A DNA stretch of 24,348 nucleotides. Origin: a virus. A program made the translations under genes and the position numbers. Shown here piece after piece: positions 14,659-22,742 of the stretch (positions within the stretch are counted from its first letter, which is position 1; each line of letters opens with the position of its first letter). The stretch lies in IMG/VR virus record IMGVR_UViG_3300027983_000118, positions 1 through 24,348 of that record. One strand, 5' to 3'. The notes beneath the pieces are model-generated. The model made no database searches and was not told the origin of the DNA. It saw nothing but the letters and a program-made list of their open reading frames with translations.

Positions 14659-17600
14659 CTAATTCCATTTCTTTAGCGAATTGTTCTACAGAAGCAGCGT
14701 GTTCGCAAACAACGCTAACTGTTCCTTGCCAAGAGTCTGTTGGCCCAGTGACCATGATCGTTTTCCCCTCTGAAAGCAAATCGCCATACATACCAAGCGA
14801 TTCTTTCCAGAATCTTACTCGCCATTCATTCAGGCCGTAGGCCAATATAACAGTCGCGAACGGGCTTCCGCCTTTTGTTCGCTTGCGGTCTACCTTAATG
14901 ATTTCCCCGCCAATAACAACATTCCCGCTTTCAGTTTCATTGACTTCTTCTTGACTAAAGATATTTGATTCAATTAGTTCAGAATACTTTTGAATGTCTG
15001 CGGTGACAGTCAAGTTCATCCCTAGGCGCTCCCGCTCCCAAATTGAAATCTCGCTTTCAGTTGCTTCATCGCGAGCGCCGCAAAAATCAAACGCGCCGGA
15101 TTCTTGAAGCGCCATAAGCGCAGTGTTATTAACTGCCCTTGCAGCAATTCTAGAACGAAAATTCTCCATTGAATCATAAATGCCTTTTTCTCTGTTGCTG
15201 ATAATTGATTTAGCGCCTACTTCACCAACTCCCTTGATGGCCAGCAGGCCAACACGAATTCCTTCATCATCAACAGACCAGCCAACTTCTGAGTTATTGA
15301 CGCACGGCGGTCTAATTTGTACGCCGCGCATCCTCGCTTCACGAATTACCTTAGAAACAAACTGTTGTTTCTCTTGAGGCTTTGACCCTGATGGGTAAGT
15401 CAAAACAGCGGCGTAAAACTCGAGCGGATACTTAGTTTTAAGGTACATATCTTGATAAGCCTGCAAAGCGTATGAGGCGGAATGCGACTTATTGAATCCG
15501 TAATTTCCAAACTCAAGAATTTTATGCCAAATCTCGTCTGCGGTCTTGCGATCAATACCTTTATTTTCGCAACCTTCAAACCATTTGACCTCAAAGCGCT
15601 TCATAAACTTTTTCGCAGCAGAACCGCCCTTAATTCTGTAAAGCTTGCCCATTGCCTTGCGTAAATCATCTGCCTCCCCGCCAGAGAAGCCGCCAATAGT
15701 CTTTGAAATCTCCATTACCTGCTCTTGATAGGTAACAAGCCCATAAGTCTCAGACAAGATCGGCTCAATAAGTGGGTGCCAAGTGTCGTACTCGCCACTT
15801 CGCTTGCGCTCGCCGTAATCCCAAGTAACCCCGCCTTTCATTGGGCCTGGCCGGTACAGAGCGTTTGCTGCTGCAAGATCAAGAGCGACATCAGGCTTGA
15901 TGTCTTTTAGCAGACCAGTAATCCCGCTACTGCCAAACTGGAAAATCCCAATCGTGTGGCCATTGCCGAATCCATTCATTACTTCTCTATCAACGTCGTA
16001 TGGATCTCTTAGCGGGCCGAGCGAGTAAAGATCAACTGTTTCTCCGTATCGCTTCTCAATCAAATTGCAAGCATAAGCGTGACGATCAAGACCAGTAATG
16101 CCAAGAGCATCAATCTTAAGAAAGCCGTAGTCAGAGACGACTGGAAAATCTGCTGCGTCTGACCAAGAGGTGACAAGATCGCCTTTTTTGCCTCTCTCCA
16201 AGGCTATGTATTCAACAACTGGGCCGGGAGTAATGATAATTCCAGCAGCGTGTTTGCCAGCGTTCTTAACAGATCCTTCGAGGCGCAAAGCGTGTTCCCA
16301 AATATCTGGATGTTTTTTCTTAAAGTCTTTTAGCCTGTTGTTGTTCGGAAGAATCTCTTCAAGTGTCGTGTCCTCGTCGTCTTGACGAATATCAATTGTG
16401 TCAGTTACAGCGTGTGCCTCGCCGTATGGGATATCGTAAACGCGACAGAGATCTTGGATGACAGATTTAGGCTGAAAGCGCGAGTGGGTGATGATGTCAG
16501 CAACGTGATCTGCACCATATTTGCTGGCAATATAAGCCTTTACCTCGCCACGCCTATTGCTCTGGAAGTCAAGGTCGATGTCTGGAAGCCCCTTGCGCTC
16601 AGGATTGAGGAAGCGCTCAAACAGAAGACCCCAAGCAATTGGGTCAATGGCGACAATTCCAACTAGATAAGAGATAAGAGAGCCAGCAGCAGACCCGCGA
16701 CCAAGACCGACTCTAATGCCAGTCTTTTTTGACCAGCGCACCACATCGCCAACCAGCACAAAGTAGTCAATAACTCCCTTGCTGGCAAGAATTTCCCACT
16801 CCATCGCGATCCGCTTTAAATAAACTTCTTTGGGCCATTTCTCCCAATGACTTTCTGGGTAATTGGTAAGAATTTTCTCTAGGCCGTCGTTGATCCATTC
16901 ACGCAAGATCTGTTCTGCTGTTATCTTCTCGCCGTCATCAATAACCTTTGGCAGTTTTGGAGATTTGTCCAAAAGAAATGGTGTTGCTTTTCTTACAAAC
17001 AGGCCAGTGTTATCAAGTGATTCTTGAACAAAAGATTCAGAAAGGCCAGGATGATTTTCTCTAAACCAGTCAAACATTTCTACTTCAGAAGAAAGATAAA
17101 GGGTTGGATTTAACTCTGCGAGATAAACAGGTTTCCCTTTTTCTCTGTCTTCCTCAACTCTTGCAAATGAAGTTGCTGCGCCACACATTTTTGCGATCCT
17201 GTGTGTTTCGGCCCATTCTTTGAATGGGAAGTGGGCGTCATTGGTGGCGATTACGCCAATCCCACGTTCCTTTGAAATACCAGCGATCTCGAGATTGAGA
17301 ATTTTCTGTTGCTCAAAATCGTGAGGCATAATCTCGAGCCAGAAGTCTTCACCAAAGATTGAAGTCATGGTGTCGATATATTCTCTGACGCTAACTGAGT
17401 CGCCGCCCTCAATAAGATTGTTCAACCAGCCAGAAACACAAGCGGAAGAACAAGCAAGACCTTCCGAGTGCCTGCGCAGAAGGTCGTAGTCAACGCACGG
17501 ATATTGGTAGTAGCCGCCGCCATCGTCAATTTCAGCGTAAGCAATACTGACAAGACGAAGAAGATTGTGCCAACCTCGAAGGTTCTTGGCAGATAAAACA

Positions 17601-17857
17601 AGATGCCAAGCCTGTCGTGTGTCTTTGCTGGAGCGATCCGGCCTGAAATAAGCCTCTACGCCAGAGATCGGCAAGATGCCGACATCACGGCAGGCTTCGA
17701 TGTGCTCTAGTGCTCCGCTGAGCGAGCCGTGATCGGTCTGCGATAGGGCAAACTGATTAAGCTCAGCTGCTCTTTCAGCATATTGCTTGGACGAGCCACA
17801 GCCGTCAAGTCGAGAATACTGTGAGTGCCGATCTTCGATGCAAGTGTACGAAGTCAC
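14648..17857 (-). CDS. dnaE: DNA polymerase III alpha subunit (DnaE-type), start region frame-shifted
   Basis: A C-family replicative polymerase of 1069 residues as read from GTG 17857. The N-terminal PHP domain shows HSQYSRLDGCG, TDHGSLSGALE, GVEAYF and IATNDAHF. The polymerase core shows GLGRGSAAGSLISYLVGI, the catalytic PDIDLDF (Asp426, Asp428), the third Asp in LKIDALG (583), and FNKSHSASYALQAYQ. A tandem HhH-like segment (LLAIKGVGEVGAKSI) and an OB-like C-terminal domain (VVIGGEIIKVDRKRTKGG) follow, as in DnaE. The natural start is probably ATG 17864, which overlaps the upstream stop as TGATG behind AAGGAAGGTGAT, but that frame reads FVHLH and then ends after 19 codons because of a 7-nt duplication. 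Read from GTG, the first conserved PHP histidine is lost. Confidence 0.93.
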   Translation of the reverse strand: MTSYTCIEDRHSQYSRLDGCGSSKQYAERAAELNQFALSQTDHGSLSGALEHIEACRDVGILPISGVEAYFRPDRSSKDTRQAWHLVLSAKNLRGWHNLLRLVSIAYAEIDDGGGYYQYPCVDYDLLRRHSEGLACSSACVSGWLNNLIEGGDSVSVREYIDTMTSIFGEDFWLEIMPHDFEQQKILNLEIAGISKERGIGVIATNDAHFPFKEWAETHRIAKMCGAATSFARVEEDREKGKPVYLAELNPTLYLSSEVEMFDWFRENHPGLSESFVQESLDNTGLFVRKATPFLLDKSPKLPKVIDDGEKITAEQILREWINDGLEKILTNYPESHWEKWPKEVYLKRIAMEWEILASKGVIDYFVLVGDVVRWSKKTGIRVGLGRGSAAGSLISYLVGIVAIDPIAWGLLFERFLNPERKGLPDIDLDFQSNRRGEVKAYIASKYGADHVADIITHSRFQPKSVIQDLCRVYDIPYGEAHAVTDTIDIRQDDEDTTLEEILPNNNRLKDFKKKHPDIWEHALRLEGSVKNAGKHAAGIIITPGPVVEYIALERGKKGDLVTSWSDAADFPVVSDYGFLKIDALGITGLDRHAYACNLIEKRYGETVDLYSLGPLRDPYDVDREVMNGFGNGHTIGIFQFGSSGITGLLKDIKPDVALDLAAANALYRPGPMKGGVTWDYGERKRSGEYDTWHPLIEPILSETYGLVTYQEQVMEISKTIGGFSGGEADDLRKAMGKLYRIKGGSAAKKFMKRFEVKWFEGCENKGIDRKTADEIWHKILEFGNYGFNKSHSASYALQAYQDMYLKTKYPLEFYAAVLTYPSGSKPQEKQQFVSKVIREARMRGVQIRPPCVNNSEVGWSVDDEGIRVGLLAIKGVGEVGAKSIISNREKGIYDSMENFRSRIAARAVNNTALMALQESGAFDFCGARDEATESEISIWERERLGMNLTVTADIQKYSELIESNIFSQEEVNETESGNVVIGGEIIKVDRKRTKGGSPFATVILAYGLNEWRVRFWKESLGMYGDLLSEGKTIMVTGPTDSWQGTVSVVCEHAASVEQFAKEMELDVS
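17829..17839 (-). repeat. Imperfect 7-nt tandem duplication disrupting the dnaE start
   Basis: On the minus strand, ATCGAAG is followed directly by ATCG. Removing one 7-nt unit joins the ATG 17864 frame to the main dnaE frame and yields FVHLHRHSQYSRLDG, which matches the canonical DnaE PHP opening (E. coli FVHLRVHSDYSMIDG). With the unit present, the ATG frame stops after 19 codons. Confidence 0.7.
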
Positions 17858-17863
17858 TTGGCA

Positions 17864-18049
17864 TCAGGCATCACCTTCCTTTTGCTTTAGTTTTGCCTCA
17901 TTGATGATTTCAGCTAATGCGTCAAGAGCCTCATAAGTGAACGGGATATGAACCATTGTTCCAGACTTTTCATCTAAGAAATTGAACTGAACACCTTCTT
18001 CTGTCTGGTCGCCACCCCACTTACAACTTTCAATAAAGATTCTAATCAT
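17864..18049 (-). CDS. Small unknown protein before dnaE
   Basis: A 61-residue protein whose ATG overlaps the dNMP kinase stop by 8 nt and whose TGA overlaps an ATG for dnaE (TGATG). The first 40 residues (IRIFIESCKWGGDQTEEGVQFNFLDE) look beta-stranded, followed by a helix YEALDALAEIINEAKLKQ. The family is not recognised. Its last codons, AAG GAA GGT GAT, provide the ribosome binding site for dnaE. Confidence 0.7.
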   Translation of the reverse strand: MIRIFIESCKWGGDQTEEGVQFNFLDEKSGTMVHIPFTYEALDALAEIINEAKLKQKEGDA

Positions 18050-18668
18050 TTTTAATCACCTTCTTTCTATGAACAGCCAGCTCCATTAAATAATAGATTT
18101 CGTTTTCATAATTCTTGATGTCGGCATTGATAACAGCTACATCGACAAGCGAATTAGTTATGCCTTGCTCGCTGCTGTGATTATCGAATAAGGCGTTTGC
18201 CCTTTTAACGCTCCAAATTGATCCACCAGCCTCTTTAATCCTTTGCGCCTCATTGTTGTATCGAACATCAGTGACGACGCAGATATCAGAAAGCTTACCT
18301 TCATCGGAAAACTTATCGCGCCAATCAGGAAGCGGAACGACCTGATTGAGCCAAAAGTCATCACCGAAGATTTCACGGTGAGCCTCAAACCCAAAATGTT
18401 GTAGAGCTTCTCGCCCGGTAACTTCGCAGCCATTTGCTGAAATGATTGAATTGATTTTCAATTCATCACACCAATCAACAGCAGCATCACAAGAAATATT
18501 TGGCTTAAATATTCTCGCAAAGCTCCACTTGATTGAATCAGCGAAAGCGCGGCGAGCGGGAATTAAACCATTACCTACAGACCATTCTTCAATGATCTTG
18601 TAGGCGGTATCTTTACCGCTGCCGCGCCCCCCTGTTATACCGATCAAGGTCGGTATTCGGCTAACCAC
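18042..18668 (-). CDS. Deoxynucleoside monophosphate kinase
   Basis: A 208-residue P-loop kinase that would phosphorylate dNMPs to dNDPs for phage DNA synthesis. The Walker A motif is GITGGRGSGKDTA (about 10-22), with Asp after Lys as in the phage T4 gp1-type family. ALQHFGFEAHREIFGDDFW (lid and substrate region), ICVVTDVRYNNEAQRIKEAGG and DNHSSEQG are typical of that family. The start is GTG 18668, with only a weak AAGG just upstream. It belongs to the replication operon between the AT-hook-like gene and dnaE. Confidence 0.87.
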   Translation of the reverse strand: MVSRIPTLIGITGGRGSGKDTAYKIIEEWSVGNGLIPARRAFADSIKWSFARIFKPNISCDAAVDWCDELKINSIISANGCEVTGREALQHFGFEAHREIFGDDFWLNQVVPLPDWRDKFSDEGKLSDICVVTDVRYNNEAQRIKEAGGSIWSVKRANALFDNHSSEQGITNSLVDVAVINADIKNYENEIYYLMELAVHRKKVIKND

Positions 18669-18678
18669 CTTGCGGCGG

Positions 18679-18969
18679 TCAGTCTACGCTCACGCGAACA
18701 CGCTTGGTCGTTTCGACCTTTGCGCGGATGCGAGAGATGTAACGTTCAGGGATAACGAAAAAAGGCTGATCTTTCAGCTTATCTTCATTCTCCTTTAGGA
18801 AATCGCTAGCTGCCGTCTCTGCGTTGCGTGCTTCTGCCGCGCCGAGAAGTACCAGCGTTCCGTCAGACCGCTCTTCATAAACGTGATACTTAGCGGTCTT
18901 AAGTGGATGCTTTCGCGGGCGACCGGGGCCACGACGCGAAGCTTCCTTTGTTTTGGTCATCTCTGCCAT
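18679..18969 (-). CDS. Small AT-hook-like DNA-binding protein
   Basis: A 96-residue basic protein with a strong AAAGGAGGT site before ATG 18969. The N-terminus has RRGPGRPRKHP (about 12-22), an AT-hook-type GRP core flanked by basic residues. The remainder folds plausibly as a mixed alpha/beta domain (KYHVYEERSDGTLVLLGAAE, then a helix and a basic C-terminal strand). It could bind the minor groove of AT-rich DNA and organise DNA or regulate replication; the exact role is unknown. Confidence 0.75.
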   Translation of the reverse strand: MAEMTKTKEASRRGPGRPRKHPLKTAKYHVYEERSDGTLVLLGAAEARNAETAASDFLKENEDKLKDQPFFVIPERYISRIRAKVETTKRVRVSVD

Positions 18970-18996
18970 TGCTACCTCCTTTGGTGATGAGTTGTT

Positions 18997-19722
18997 TTAT
19001 CGGTTGCGCATAAAGGGATTCACGGTTTGCTGCTGAACAGACTGTCCGTTGCCCCCTGTAGAACCACCGGCTAGTTCCGCAAGGAAGTCTTCGTAAGACT
19101 TCGGTGTGGTGAACTCGCTCAAGTCAAACTTTGCGCTTGCAAGCTCAAGTTCTGCCTTGTCTAGTTCCTGTGGGCCTGCGTCAGTATCAGCAGGTGAAAG
19201 CAAATACTTAGTATCAAGGCGCGAACCCTTACGCTTGACCTTAAACTTGCGCGACATTAGGCCCTTGTAGTTGGCATTGATTTCATCCAACTCTTCAAAT
19301 AGGCGGATGCCAGATGACCAGATCGCAACTTGAGGCTTATTCCCAAGGGTGACTGGATCTCCAGTGCTGTCACGAACGATCTTGCCGCCACCAGCTTCAT
19401 CGCGCTTGAAGATAGGAGCTTCGTCCCAAATCAAGTTAATGAATCCACGGAACTTGCGATCCATATCGCGCTCGCAGCCGGGGCATGGCGTTCCATCTTT
19501 TTGCTGATCAAGACACGGGGTTTGACGACCCCAAGCACGGCCTTCAACTGGAATCTCGTGCATCCAGCACCAAGCGATGTCATCGTCCTGCTCAAGAAAA
19601 CGAACAGTTGCCTCTTCGCCCTCAAGAAGACGGAAATAAAGAGCGCTCGGGCCATATTGCTTGCCTTTGCGTGACTCGATTTCTGCTCCTGCTTCTCTAA
19701 TGCCTGCAAAACCTTTGGACAT
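18997..19722 (-). CDS. Putative zinc-containing single-stranded DNA-binding protein
   Basis: A 241-residue protein behind a good AAGGAG site. The first half has strands of an OB-like domain (ALYFRLLEGEEATVRFLE, HEIPVEG) with a metal-site candidate CLDQQKDGTPCPGCERD (Cys70, 80, 83), like the zinc subdomain of gp32-type phage SSBs. The C-terminal 50 residues are Gly/Gln-rich and flexible, but end in NPFMRNR, without the usual acidic tip. Its place directly after the primase and before polymerase and recombinase genes fits an SSB. The identification is from pattern and context only. Confidence 0.6.
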   Translation of the reverse strand: MSKGFAGIREAGAEIESRKGKQYGPSALYFRLLEGEEATVRFLEQDDDIAWCWMHEIPVEGRAWGRQTPCLDQQKDGTPCPGCERDMDRKFRGFINLIWDEAPIFKRDEAGGGKIVRDSTGDPVTLGNKPQVAIWSSGIRLFEELDEINANYKGLMSRKFKVKRKGSRLDTKYLLSPADTDAGPQELDKAELELASAKFDLSEFTTPKSYEDFLAELAGGSTGGNGQSVQQQTVNPFMRNR

Positions 19723-19764
19723 GTTTTTCTTCTCCTTAGTGGTTATTTCTGATTGCTTGAGAGG

Positions 19765-19794
19765 ATCTTAGCAAAGTTCTAACTGAATTGACAG
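19765..19794 (-). promoter_or_regulatory. Promoter for the SSB-to-dnaE gene cluster
   Basis: On the minus strand, an extended -10 element TGCTAAGAT (TAAGAT at 19770-19765) lies 43 nt before the SSB ATG; its flank TTTGCTAAGATCC is identical over 13 nt to the promoter of the MerR-like gene. A -35 candidate CTGTCA (19794-19789) is 18 nt upstream and matches consensus at 4 of 6 bases. It overlaps the end of the primase gene. Unlike the others it has a leader of about 36 nt with a Shine-Dalgarno sequence. Confidence 0.55.
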
Positions 19795-20853
19795 CCAATG
19801 CGCGGAATCTTTCAAACAAGCAGCAATTTCATTATCACTCATTGAAGCCGGATCGCCCTCATGTGCAGGGCAAATACGAACATCAACGAAGTCTTTTAAC
19901 TCATCTACTATGCCGTTGTGATGACGGTTTTTACTGTCCTGCCAGCCCCATGTTGCTGATTCTCCGGCTGGATCAGAGTCTAAAAACAGAATAACTCTGT
20001 CACTCTTTTTCTTTATTACGTCTGCGTGAAAACTAGAAAAATAAGAGCCGTTGATCGCAACCGCCGTGTGACCAGTTTTCATATTGACCGAAACAGCATT
20101 GAGTTCGCCTTCGCAAACAACAACAAACTCTTCATCGCCTTTTACACGATCAGCGCCAAAGACAACTTGCGAAGTGTGATAACACGGGAAGCCGTATTTA
20201 ATCTCTTTGCCGGGCTTGTCGCCCAAAACAAAATACTTAGGGAGTTGACCCTCGCGCCAAGCGCGCCCTTTGAACCCAATCACTTTGCCTTGTTCTTCTC
20301 TGACAGTGAACACGGGCCGGTCAGAAATCTGGTCATATCCGAAATCCCATTCATTCAGCGTTGCCGCATCGAAGCCGCGCTCGATCATATAACTCAAAGG
20401 CTCAGGCACATACTGTTTGCGCCTAATAGCGAAATCAACTGATTCCCAATCGACTGCAATTTTTTCTACAAAGTTCTCGTCAATAATCGGCTGAATGATT
20501 TGCTCATTTTCAAAATTAATGATTTTTTCAATCTCTTTGAGAACATCTCTTTCATCAGGGTTAATCGCGCCCGGCTGATAACGCTGCCGCAGTAAGCGAA
20601 TTGCCTCAAGTGGGCTGATCCCTAAAACGATCTGCGTAAACGTGAGCGCATTACCTCGCTGCTTGCAGCCGTGACATAAGAAAGCAGACGTATCAACATT
20701 CATGTAGCAAGACGGATTCTGGTCTGCCCCGTCGTGATTCGGAAAAGGACAAGAAAAGCGCATTTCCTCTTCTGTCGCAAAAGAAAGATTGCGAACCTCA
20801 AGAGTATTTAAAAAATGTTCTACGTCTATGCAGGAAGGATCAAATGCTGACAT
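19768..20853 (-). CDS. dnaG: DnaG-type DNA primase
   Basis: A 361-residue primase that would make RNA primers for the phage fork. The N-terminal zinc domain has Cys35 and His40 (SCPFPNHDG) with Cys60 and Cys63 (FLCHGCKQRG), the CHC2 pattern. The catalytic Toprim region shows VVVCEGELNAVSV (Glu248) and ILFLDSDPAGESA (Asp292, Asp294), with GRAWREGQLPKYF before it as in DnaG. It is shorter than bacterial DnaG and lacks a long C-terminal helicase-binding domain. The ATG overlaps the preceding 103-aa gene by 14 nt and no separate ribosome binding site is evident, so translation is probably coupled. Confidence 0.93.
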   Translation of the reverse strand: MSAFDPSCIDVEHFLNTLEVRNLSFATEEEMRFSCPFPNHDGADQNPSCYMNVDTSAFLCHGCKQRGNALTFTQIVLGISPLEAIRLLRQRYQPGAINPDERDVLKEIEKIINFENEQIIQPIIDENFVEKIAVDWESVDFAIRRKQYVPEPLSYMIERGFDAATLNEWDFGYDQISDRPVFTVREEQGKVIGFKGRAWREGQLPKYFVLGDKPGKEIKYGFPCYHTSQVVFGADRVKGDEEFVVVCEGELNAVSVNMKTGHTAVAINGSYFSSFHADVIKKKSDRVILFLDSDPAGESATWGWQDSKNRHHNGIVDELKDFVDVRICPAHEGDPASMSDNEIAACLKDSAHWLSIQLELC

Positions 20854-21151
20854 CTTTGTATTCTGCCTCTACTTGTTCTGCGTTAATTTTTGAACAGTCA
20901 TATCCGTGTCTGTTAAATTTTCTCAGTATCTCTTGCGTTGAATAGGCTTCTTCCCAGTCCGGTCTAACAACATAAGTATCAACAACAGGAAAGCTTATCC
21001 CGTTCCTCATCGCCTTCTGAGGAGACTCCCCAATTCCAATTGTCAGCCGGTCGTAACGCACTCTCGCGTAGAGAAAATTACCATCTTCTAACTCGGCTTC
21101 CCATTGACAGGCATGAAACTCAGAAATTTTTGTAAGAGATATTATTTTCAT
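20840..21151 (-). CDS. Unknown small protein between helicase and primase
   Basis: A 103-residue protein whose ATG overlaps the helicase stop (ATGA, 4 nt) and whose end overlaps the primase start by 14 nt. The first half reads as beta strands (MKIISLTKISEFHACQWEAE, NFLYARVRYD) and the second as helices (SPQKAMRNGI, STQEILRKFNRHGYD). No catalytic motif or zinc site is seen. Its position suggests an accessory replication protein, but the family is not recognised. Confidence 0.75.
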   Translation of the reverse strand: MKIISLTKISEFHACQWEAELEDGNFLYARVRYDRLTIGIGESPQKAMRNGISFPVVDTYVVRPDWEEAYSTQEILRKFNRHGYDCSKINAEQVEAEYKDVSI

Positions 21152-22284
21152 TCTGGAATTTCAGGCTTATTAAATTTGTCTTTCAGAGTTAACTGGCGGA
21201 ATTCCATATTGTCGTGATCCCACCGTGCCATAAATTTACCAAGTCGCCCATCTCTATTTTTGTTGAGGCGAATCTCCATTTCTTTGCGCTCTCTCAATTC
21301 GTCATCAGCAAATAGACCAATCATAATATCTGAATCTTGCGCAACGGAAAGCGAATAGCCAATGTTATCTAGTTCTGCTCCCTCTTTCCCGCTAGAACGA
21401 TTTGTTTGCGCTGCTGCGACTATCGGTATTCCAAGTGTCCGAGCGTTCTGTTTGAGATCCTGAGTAATTTCAGTAAGTGATTGCCACATAGACATATTGC
21501 GACTAGCTCGACTGGTGCGAAGAAGACTCAAGTAGTCAACTAAAACTAAATCGGGCTTGTGCCGAACAGTTTCAGCAAAGATATGGTCAGGAGTGCATCC
21601 TCTGATCGAATCAACTACTGGTATATCGTGTGTCTTGTCTGAAATATCTTGGGCCGTCTTTCGCCAGTTCTTTATCTGATCTTGTGGAAGCTTTAACTGC
21701 TTAATCTTTGAGTAGTCAAGCGAGGCCGCCATCGCGTCAAACTTTCTCAGGATTGCGCCAGCCTCCATCTCAAGGGAGATGTAGAGCGGCGTATAGCCCT
21801 GTGACCAAGCGTTGAAGGCCAAAGCCATAAGCATCGTTGACTTCCCGAGTCCTGAAAATCCAGCTATTACCACAAGCTCATGTGACTGGATGCCGCCAGT
21901 CCATTCATCAAGAGTTGGAAAGCCAAATGGAACGCCAGTTATTTTGCCTTCTTTGACGCGCACTTCATAGTCATCAACGCGCTTATCCATATCTGAGAAC
22001 CTTGCCACCTTTGCAGATGGCACAAGGGTCGCCAGACGACGACTAATCTCCAGGAAGTGAAGATCAAGATCCGCCCCCTCATCAGGATCTTTTGTCAGGA
22101 CGGCAAGTTCAAGCAATGCCTCTTGCGATAAACGACGCTTGCAGGTAACTGTGAACTTATCTATCAGATACTCGAGCGGATCTTGAGAATGCTCGATTTC
22201 CCAATTCGGTCGGTCAGAAGCAACTGCACTTGTTGAAGGCGGGGACTTATAATTTCTAGCGTAATCAGTTATGTACTCAAACAT
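21148..22284 (-). CDS. dnaB: DnaB-type replicative helicase, N-terminus incomplete as read
   Basis: From the first usable start codon (ATG 22284) the protein has 378 residues. The RecA-like motor domain shows Walker A AGFSGLGKST (141-150), Walker B DLVLVDYLSLL, IVAAAQTNRSS and the arginine-rich LNKNRDGRLGKF typical of DnaB family 4 helicases. The preceding residues (PSTSAVASDRPNWE, DPLEYLIDKF) belong to an N-terminal domain that clearly begins further upstream: another 38 in-frame codons read like the start of this family but contain no ATG, GTG or TTG. It unwinds the fork with the adjacent primase. Confidence 0.92.
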   Translation of the reverse strand: MFEYITDYARNYKSPPSTSAVASDRPNWEIEHSQDPLEYLIDKFTVTCKRRLSQEALLELAVLTKDPDEGADLDLHFLEISRRLATLVPSAKVARFSDMDKRVDDYEVRVKEGKITGVPFGFPTLDEWTGGIQSHELVVIAGFSGLGKSTMLMALAFNAWSQGYTPLYISLEMEAGAILRKFDAMAASLDYSKIKQLKLPQDQIKNWRKTAQDISDKTHDIPVVDSIRGCTPDHIFAETVRHKPDLVLVDYLSLLRTSRASRNMSMWQSLTEITQDLKQNARTLGIPIVAAAQTNRSSGKEGAELDNIGYSLSVAQDSDIMIGLFADDELRERKEMEIRLNKNRDGRLGKFMARWDHDNMEFRQLTLKDKFNKPEIPE

Positions 22285-22398
22285 ATCTCGACATTCATCA
22301 TCGGCGAATAAATCTGGTCTTACGCCTTTTGATATCGCTTCTTCGAGTTGTCCTGTTGTGATTACCTTATTGATTAACGCTTTCTCAACATTGATAAC
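22285..22398 (-). other. Upstream in-frame extension of the helicase without a normal start codon
   Basis: These 38 codons translate to VINVEKALINKVITTGQLEE and continue to FADDECRD, joining MFEYITDYARNYKSPPS without a break. The amphipathic helix and LFADDE motif look like the usual first helices of a phage DnaB-like helicase. The frame is bounded by TGA at 22422-22420 and has no ATG, GTG or TTG. An ATG at 22391 is out of frame and reads only five codons. A one-base loss near that ATG, or an unusual start such as ATC, would explain it. Confidence 0.65.
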
Positions 22399-22742
22399 TA
22401 CACCACGCCTTTGCGATATTCATTAATGTCTTCGCTATTGAAGGTGAACTTAATAGATGTTGGGCGAGCAGTAATCTCAATCATCTTTCCTTCAATATCC
22501 TTAACAGGAATATCAAAATTGTTTTCTGGATTCCACTTTTCAGAATCAATGTGAACTGATCCTGTGCCGATCATTTGTTCAACGCGGCTGGGTGGCATTC
22601 CAAAAAGACCAGAGACAACGGACAGAATGTTTACAGTCTTGTTGTCGCCTCCAAAGTTTTCAATCTCAACCTTAAGCTCTTTTGGCTTGGCGGTCGAAGC
22701 TTTCTTCGGTGCCTTTGCCTCTGGCTGATCGTCAGTTTCCAT
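22398..22742 (-). CDS. Unknown acidic/basic protein upstream of the helicase
   Basis: A 114-residue protein overlapping the preceding gene by 11 nt. The first 25 residues are charged and Ala/Lys/Pro-rich, probably disordered. The remainder contains LKVEIENFGG, a helix SVVSGLFGMPPSRVEQMIGTG and strands VHIDSEKWNP and KMIEITARPTSIKFTF, consistent with a small alpha/beta domain. No catalytic motif is visible and the family is not recognised. It is translated just before the helicase. Confidence 0.75.
   Translation of the reverse strand: METDDQPEAKAPKKASTAKPKELKVEIENFGGDNKTVNILSVVSGLFGMPPSRVEQMIGTGSVHIDSEKWNPENNFDIPVKDIEGKMIEITARPTSIKFTFNSEDINEYRKGVV

Noticed and set aside
19788-19793. Plus-strand TTGACA as a -35 box for plus-strand transcription
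   Set aside because: No plus-strand gene or good -10 at the right distance follows; every supported gene is on the minus strand.
20026-20442. 138-codon plus-strand open frame opposite the primase
   Set aside because: It lies wholly antisense to a primase with clear motifs, has no ribosome binding site and shows no protein-like motif; it is a shadow of the coding strand.
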